From: Aurantiochytrium sp. KH105 | Lineage: Eukaryota > Sar > Bigyra > Thraustochytrida > Thraustochytriidae | NCBI GenBank assembly: GCA_003116975.1 | Contig: BGKB01000011.1 | Coordinates: forward strand, 186,001-250,000 | Length of the DNA stretch: 64,000 bases | Direction: 5' to 3' | In this document: positions 59,146 to 64,000 of the stretch, one piece after another | Layout: every line of letters starts with the position of its first letter | How positions within the stretch are numbered: position 1 is the stretch's first letter | The notes under the pieces: generated by a model | What the model was told of the DNA's origin: nothing | What the model saw: the letters and a program-made list of their open reading frames with translations, nothing else | Databases searched by the model: none | Translations under genes and position numbers: made by a program

Positions 59146-60231
59146 ATGTCTGCCGACCCCAAGGAGACCGGCGAGGCCAATGGCGCTGAGGGCGCCTTTG
59201 GCGCTGGCGTCGCTGTGAACGGAAAGGACGAAGCCCAGCTTAAATTGACGAGCAAGGACTACTACTTTGACTCGTACTCGCACCACGGCATCCACGAGGA
59301 AATGCTCAAGGATGAGGTGCGCACGCTCTCTTACATGCGCAGCATTCTCCAGAACAAGCACCTCTTTGAAGGCAAGACCGTTCTCGACGTCGGCTGCGGC
59401 ACTGGCATCCTCAGCATGTTTGCGGCCAAAGCAGGCGCAAAGAAGGTCTACGCCGTCGACTTCTCGGGCATCGCTGAGCAGGCCAAGAAAATCGTCAAGG
59501 CCAATGGCCTCGATGATGTTGTCCAGGTCATCCGTGGCAAGATCGAAGAAGTCGAGCTTGATTGTGGCGAAGGCGGCGTTGACATTATCATCTCCGAGTG
59601 GATGGGCTACTTTCTCCTCTACGAGTCCATGCTTGACAGCGTCCTCGTCGCGCGCGACAAGTGGCTGAACAAGGAGACGGGCATCATGATGCCCGACAAG
59701 GCCAAGATGTACATTGCGGGCATCGAGGATGCGCAGTACAAGGAAGAAAAGGTGCACTACTGGGATAACGTCTATGGCTTTGACATGAGCACCATCAAGG
59801 AGATGGCTCTCACCGAGCCTCTCGTGGAGACTGTCGACAACCAAACGGTCATGACTACCCCGTGCCTCCTTGCAGAATTTGACGTTGGCACCATGAAGCA
59901 GAGTGAGGTCGACTTTTCCGCCCATTTTAACATCGAGGGCATTCGTGATGACTACTGCCACGCGCTCATTGTCTACTTTGACATTGAGTTCAGCCGCTGC
60001 CACAAGCCGGTGCACTTTAGCACGGGTCCCCATGCCAAATACACTCACTGGAAGCAAACCATCTTTTACCTGCGCGACGACCTCACTGTACAGCGCGGCG
60101 AGAACATCTCCGGCACCATCTCCACCAAGCAGAATAAGGGCAACAAACGCGACCTCGACATTGAGCTCGAGTACACTTTTGCCGGCGAGCACCAAAAGGC
60201 CAGTCGCAAGGACATCTACCGCCTTCGCTAG
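59146..60231 (+). CDS. PRMT1: Protein arginine N-methyltransferase 1 (type I PRMT)
   Basis: A 361-residue enzyme, the usual PRMT1 length. It transfers methyl groups from S-adenosylmethionine to arginines of histone H4, RNA-binding proteins and others, giving asymmetric dimethylarginine. Motif I VLDVGCGTGILSMFAAKAG starts at residue 79. The double-E loop has E151 and E160 (SEWMGYFLLYESM), nine residues apart as in animal PRMT1. The THW loop is at 300-302 within KYTHWKQTIFYL. The N-terminal YYFDSYSHHGIHEEML segment is the PRMT1 signature helix. The ATG at 59146 follows a GC-rich leader; the frame upstream has no ATG. The short Gly/Ala N-terminus is variable in the family. Confidence 0.97.
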   Translation: MSADPKETGEANGAEGAFGAGVAVNGKDEAQLKLTSKDYYFDSYSHHGIHEEMLKDEVRTLSYMRSILQNKHLFEGKTVLDVGCGTGILSMFAAKAGAKKVYAVDFSGIAEQAKKIVKANGLDDVVQVIRGKIEEVELDCGEGGVDIIISEWMGYFLLYESMLDSVLVARDKWLNKETGIMMPDKAKMYIAGIEDAQYKEEKVHYWDNVYGFDMSTIKEMALTEPLVETVDNQTVMTTPCLLAEFDVGTMKQSEVDFSAHFNIEGIRDDYCHALIVYFDIEFSRCHKPVHFSTGPHAKYTHWKQTIFYLRDDLTVQRGENISGTISTKQNKGNKRDLDIELEYTFAGEHQKASRKDIYRLR

Positions 60232-60779
60232 ATATGAAACCAGCGCGCAAGTGCAATCCGAAAACCGCCGAGACCAAACGCAGGTCTCTTTTCCAATCAA
60301 ACCCGAGGCCCTATTCATTCTTAGAACTGTAGAACATGATGTGACACTTTCTCTTGTTATATCATAAAATGCGAAAACGCGAGGCAGCGTGGATGTAGAT
60401 GTGGGCAATCTATGAATGATGGGCCCAGCCTCATCCTGTGCTCTTAAACCTTCTCTCTCTCTCTCTCGCTGCGGACCCTGTGGATGATCTGGTTTCCACT
60501 CTTCTCTTCTCCTTTTTTCTACTTCATAAGCCCATCTTGCTACGATTTTTTCGTTCCGTGTTCACATCAAAACCCACCTTCCCCAAAGCTTTTATTGATA
60601 GCCCCCTGTGTTTTTAACACTTGTTCCCCTCATTCCCTTTGATTCTCAATTTTGAGAGAAAAAAGTCAAGGGTGCAAGCTGACGCGCGACAAACAAACAA
60701 CAAACAAACAAACAATCTAATTCGAGCCCTACCAGGTCTCGCTCAAGCTCGAACGACGAGACAACGAGAGTAAGAAAAG
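60232..60779. other. Intergenic region between PRMT1 and the MIF-like gene
   Basis: About 550 bp, pyrimidine-rich with a TC run at 60452-60469 and AAAC repeats at 60692-60715 just before the MIF-like gene. No gene is supported. Confidence 0.55.
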
Positions 60780-61136
60780 ATGCCTCTCGTGCGGATCGCC
60801 ACCACCTTTGCGCCGACACCAGCGCAAGCAGAAAAGGTCATGGCAGCTGTGACCAAGACGCTCGCGCAGCAGTTCGATGTTCCCGAGGGCTTTGTCCACG
60901 TGCATATCATGCCTTCGCAGCTCATGAGCTGGGGCGGAACTTTTGGCAATACCACGGTGGTCGACATCAGAGCGCTTGCAGACCAGCTCTCCGACGAATC
61001 ACGTGTTTCACTTGGAGCCTCCGTCACAAGCACGCTCAGCGAGTGGACGCCCCCTGATCGCACCGAGATTATTTATCAGGCTGTCACCCTCGACGATGTC
61101 GTCATTGACGGCACCGTCATTTCCAAGCGCAGCTAG
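60780..61136 (+). CDS. MIF/D-dopachrome tautomerase-like protein
   Basis: A 118-residue protein of the tautomerase (4-oxalocrotonate/MIF) superfamily. The catalytic N-terminal proline after Met is present (MPLVRIATTF). The central IMPSQLMSWGGTFGNT aligns with the PDQLMAFGGS segment of MIF, and length equals the family's (114-120). The likely fold is a homotrimer with three active sites at subunit interfaces. Pocket residues differ from animal MIF: Lys32 aligns with a Val, Tyr95 with a Glu, and Asn97 with an Ile (numbering from Pro1). A different substrate or no tautomerase activity is therefore possible. The protein lacks a signal peptide, as usual. An AATAAA lies 92 bp after the stop. Confidence 0.85.
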   Translation: MPLVRIATTFAPTPAQAEKVMAAVTKTLAQQFDVPEGFVHVHIMPSQLMSWGGTFGNTTVVDIRALADQLSDESRVSLGASVTSTLSEWTPPDRTEIIYQAVTLDDVVIDGTVISKRS

Positions 61137-61227
61137 AGACCCACGTAGAAAAGGGGGTCTTCGAAATGGACTCCCTTCGTTTTTAGACAAGTATAAAATA
61201 GCTATTTACGATGGTGTGTAAGACCAG

Positions 61228-61233
61228 AATAAA
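61228..61233 (+). terminator. Putative polyadenylation signal, MIF-like gene
   Basis: AATAAA occurs 92 bp downstream of the stop codon, in an AT-rich stretch shared with the 3' flank of the convergent minus-strand gene. Confidence 0.5.
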
Positions 61234-61320
61234 GTTTCACAGGCAATCAATCATCACTTACTTGTAGTCATGGTCAGCCATCAGGAGGCAAACAAACCCA
61301 CGCAAATGATGTGCTTCGCA

Positions 61321-64000
61321 TCAAAACATGGGATTTACGTCGTAATCGTAGATCTGATTTGATCCATACGGATCGCCACCATACATGTCAAAGTGAGCAT
61401 TCCCGTACTGCCTGGGGACCATCTCCAGGCCCGGAGGCGGACGAAGCGGAGAGCCTGGGGTCCTAGGAGAGGTGGGCGAACCAAGATGAGGGCCCAAGCT
61501 AGATTCATTTTGCTGCGAGGATCTGGAGCGCCTTCTTCGAACATCCCTTACCACAAGAAAGAGCATGGCAAGACCCACCACCCCAAGACCTCCAAAAACC
61601 GCGAGCATCACAGGCTTCGTCAAAACATTCGTTGACTCCGCCGACGATGACGATACAGTGGATGTAGTAGGCGCCGTAGGAGTCGTCCCTCCGCTTGTGT
61701 AAACATGAATGTCCGGCGAACTCGCATTGCTAGGAGCCGAGCTCGGGCTCACCGTCGGCAAGTCAGTGGTTGGCCGTAACGTCGGTGTGCTGGTAGGCGT
61801 TATTGTCGGAGCATCTGTAGGCCGCGCTGTCGGCGTGTCTGTAGGCCGCACGGTCGGTGCATCCGAAGGTCGTAACGTCGGCGAGTTCGTAGGTCTCTTT
61901 GTTGGCTGTGTGGGCCTGTTCGTCGGTGTTGATCCTGGGAAAATATGATCCAAGATATCACCGAGCGATTTGTCGTCATTCGTAGTTGGCGAACTTGTTG
62001 GCAAACTCGTCGGTGCCAGAGAGTCGTTTGCGAAACCAATCCAGGAGCGATAGCTCTTCACATTGATGACCGAGTTATTTGAACAAGAGATTTGCACCGT
62101 GGCAGCCGTCGAAGTGGTCAAATCCGTCCATGTTGAAGCCGTCAAATGCGTCGGCCAGTAGATTAGCTCCATCGGATGGCTCGCAAGCTTTGTTGCGTTT
62201 GTCGCTGCCTCTCGGATGTTCCACGCCCCCGCTTTCGTCGCCGAGAGAACATGCGAAGAGGAGGCAAAACGAGGCCGGCCATGTAAATGCCCTGTGAAAT
62301 TGAATGTGCCGTCAAATTCACTCCCTGCTTCCACGACAAGCGAAAGACACGGAGTGAAGCACGTTGTTCCGTTCACTGGATCGGGAAGAGTGTTCTCTGG
62401 ACACGTTGCGCATGAAGGAAGGTCCTCGCATGTACAAGAGATTTCAAAGTCGTCAACGTCCTCGCTCGCAAGCATGGGGTGCTCGACGTCTGCCTCCAGT
62501 AAAATTTGCCAGAAATTAGAGGCCCCTACGCTGGGGCCAAGAACCCATACCCCTGCCAGCTTGTAGATCGCGAATGATCTCGTCCTCGTCGCAGCGCCTT
62601 GAACAACCCAAGCGGGTGCTCCATTAAATTGTGTGGCAGACGGCACGTACAAGCCATCAGCGCCATAGTTCTTTTCCGTAATTCCAGTTGCTTGCAGCAA
62701 AAGGTTGGAGCACGGTTCGACGCAGGCATTCGCGCCCTTACTGTCTGCTCGTGACACGAGACCCGAGGGGCATGGCTGGCACGCGCTCAGGTCTTGGTCC
62801 CAATATCGATTCGCGGCGCAATACAGCGTCTCGCAAGAAGGCTGAACGACAAAACCAGCTGCCGGACCTCCATGTACGAGCACGTAATTTGCACTGGTGA
62901 ATGCATGATATCGGGTCGTGCCATGAGGAACCGTCTCATAAATGTCCTGATGCGAGCTTGTGTAATGATCCTTGATCTCGCCGCTCACTGTCGTTTCAGC
63001 ACAGGTAAAACTTGTATCGCTTGACGCGACTTCTGCGCCGTTTGCGTCCGAATAAGATGCCGCAAGTGCGTCGCTTCCAATGTCTGCAAGTAGCACACCG
63101 CTTTCCGCTGGCTGCACGTAGGCAAGTATGGACGGCGAATTGAGGGTTTCAGGCGTCTGAACCACCCACAAATCTCTCTTCCCGCCAAGACTTCTCTTGT
63201 AGTATGCAGCCTTGAAGACAAAATAATACTGGACGCCTTGCAGCGTCGTCGTGTACACGGGCATCTCGTTGTGCGTCATGCCCGACACGAGGTCCCAGCG
63301 TCCAGAGTAGAGCGGCTCAAACTGAACCTGTACAGAGCACGACGACGAACTGCAAGCCGTGTTGAAGGGGACGAAGAAGGACGCGCCCGCTCCAACATTT
63401 GTATTTGTCGCGCTCAGTGCAGCATCAGCAACGACATTGCCTGAGGCGTTTGTAAAAAGTTGCGCTGGCGCTCGTTCATAGACGTACATTCCAGGCTGTG
63501 CGACCCCAGACGCAAGATCCGCAACGTCCACACAGGATTGCGCAAAGGAGACCTTTGAAGGGTCCTCGAGCGTCAGACTGAAAAGCTGCGTGGTTGAGGT
63601 CACGGAAACGCTCGAAGTACATGAAGCTGTATCAAGACTGCTCAGACTCGAGTCAAGCAGGTCGTCTGCCAAGTACTCGACGCGGACTTTGATGGCCGAA
63701 ACATCCTCGTTGGCCTCAAGTACGTGAATATGAGCCCCAGTGCGTCCAAAGTCGTAAAAGAATGATTCTCCCACAGGAAGAAATGCATCCGACTGGTCTT
63801 CGGTAAGGCTCGTCGCATCGAGAAGTTGCGATGGACCAAAGAGCCCGTCTGCGCCTTCGTACGACCAGGTCAACAACGCACCGGAAAGATTGTAGTACTT
63901 GTTGCGAAGCCCAACCCACACGAACTTGTTTGCGTCCGCAGTATACAATTTCAGACCATACAAAGTATCTGTAGCAAAGACACTGCCCGTGTCATGAGCG
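61321..64000 (-). CDS. Type I membrane protein with T/P-rich stalk, 5'-partial
   Basis: The frame stays open to the window edge, so the N-terminus is missing; at least 892 residues are visible. The ectodomain has Cys-rich segments: one CQPCPSGLVSRADSKGANAC-like block near 62715-62795, similar to ephrin-receptor-like GCC repeats, and one CEDLPSCATCPEN near 62390-62445. A Thr/Pro-rich stalk (about 61690-62010; units such as RPTDAPT) leads to a single hydrophobic segment encoded at about 61553-61618 (VMLAVFGGLGVVGLAMLFLV), then RDVRRRRSR. A cytoplasmic tail of about 75 residues rich in Pro, Gly and Tyr ends in YDYDVNPMF. The topology is that of a surface receptor or adhesion protein. The ectodomain is not recognised beyond its repeats. 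The gene is convergent with the MIF-like gene. Confidence 0.8.
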   Translation of the reverse strand, partial: AHDTGSVFATDTLYGLKLYTADANKFVWVGLRNKYYNLSGALLTWSYEGADGLFGPSQLLDATSLTEDQSDAFLPVGESFFYDFGRTGAHIHVLEANEDVSAIKVRVEYLADDLLDSSLSSLDTASCTSSVSVTSTTQLFSLTLEDPSKVSFAQSCVDVADLASGVAQPGMYVYERAPAQLFTNASGNVVADAALSATNTNVGAGASFFVPFNTACSSSSCSVQVQFEPLYSGRWDLVSGMTHNEMPVYTTTLQGVQYYFVFKAAYYKRSLGGKRDLWVVQTPETLNSPSILAYVQPAESGVLLADIGSDALAASYSDANGAEVASSDTSFTCAETTVSGEIKDHYTSSHQDIYETVPHGTTRYHAFTSANYVLVHGGPAAGFVVQPSCETLYCAANRYWDQDLSACQPCPSGLVSRADSKGANACVEPCSNLLLQATGITEKNYGADGLYVPSATQFNGAPAWVVQGAATRTRSFAIYKLAGVWVLGPSVGASNFWQILLEADVEHPMLASEDVDDFEISCTCEDLPSCATCPENTLPDPVNGTTCFTPCLSLVVEAGSEFDGTFNFTGHLHGRPRFASSSHVLSATKAGAWNIREAATNATKLASHPMELIYWPTHLTASTWTDLTTSTAATVQISCSNNSVINVKSYRSWIGFANDSLAPTSLPTSSPTTNDDKSLGDILDHIFPGSTPTNRPTQPTKRPTNSPTLRPSDAPTVRPTDTPTARPTDAPTITPTSTPTLRPTTDLPTVSPSSAPSNASSPDIHVYTSGGTTPTAPTTSTVSSSSAESTNVLTKPVMLAVFGGLGVVGLAMLFLVVRDVRRRRSRSSQQNESSLGPHLGSPTSPRTPGSPLRPPPGLEMVPRQYGNAHFDMYGGDPYGSNQIYDYDVNPMF

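Noticed and set aside
58924-60408. 494-codon minus-strand frame opposite PRMT1
   Set aside because: It is antisense to the complete PRMT1 catalytic domain and has no recognisable motif.
1-64000. CRISPR arrays, bacterial operons, ribosome-binding sites
   Set aside because: None seen. Gene content and spacing are those of a eukaryotic nuclear chromosome.

Overview
This is a nuclear genomic window from a GC-rich, intron-poor unicellular eukaryote. The evidence is a set of long uninterrupted reading frames for eukaryote-only proteins: a myosin heavy chain, a CCT chaperonin subunit, the kinetochore protein Spc25, PRMT1, a UBR-type E3 ligase and RCHY1. A candidate outer-dynein-arm docking protein suggests a flagellated stage. 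The myosin PH/PX tail, the P/T-rich secreted proteins and the compact genes fit a thraustochytrid-like stramenopile (labyrinthulomycete). That placement is an inference and is not proven by any single sequence here. Several genes would appear longer if non-ATG starts were allowed; I chose the first in-frame ATG that keeps the conserved domains.

Layout. 1-12.6 kb holds a glycine-rich membrane-anchored protein of unknown function, a divergent PARP-like protein, Spc25 (minus strand), a kelch-repeat protein divergent from Spc25, and a coiled-coil protein resembling the ODA docking-complex family. At 13.05-14.02 kb is a small Tc1/mariner (IS630-type DDE) element with 30-bp perfect terminal inverted repeats. 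Its transposase has lost its N-terminal half, and an ambiguous base sits at the breakpoint. 15.1-22.1 kb carries a long myosin with PH, zinc-ribbon and PX-like tail modules, convergent with an RCHY1-type CHY/RING ubiquitin ligase. Just upstream of RCHY1 is an inserted piece of mitochondrial nad1 (a NUMT). 24.5-31.6 kb is one 2349-residue UBR-family E3.

From 31.7 to 47.7 kb, all on the minus strand, lie three large paralogous genes for secreted cysteine-rich proteins. Each has a signal peptide and two homologous modules of roughly 500 residues with a VWD-like GDP motif, joined by a P/T/E-rich linker. The linker is very short in the first, about 205 residues in the second and intermediate in the third. 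I recognise no named family for them, and this cluster is the best candidate for an undescribed system. Patchy near-identity between two of the copies suggests gene conversion.

47.7-54.3 kb is gene-poor, with simple repeats, a degenerate repeat array of about 116 bp and a perfect palindrome. 54.3-61.1 kb is a housekeeping block on the plus strand: an RNF141-like N-myristoylatable RING protein, CCT3, PRMT1 and a MIF-like tautomerase. The window ends inside a minus-strand gene for a type I membrane protein with a T/P-rich stalk; its 5' end lies beyond position 64000.

The genes are mostly independent units with their own flanks and no operon logic. Shared themes are ubiquitin ligases (RCHY1, UBR, RNF141-like), cytoskeleton and chromosome machinery (myosin, ODA docking, Spc25, CCT3), and an extracellular or surface set (the triplet, the 1.6-kb protein and the right-edge protein).
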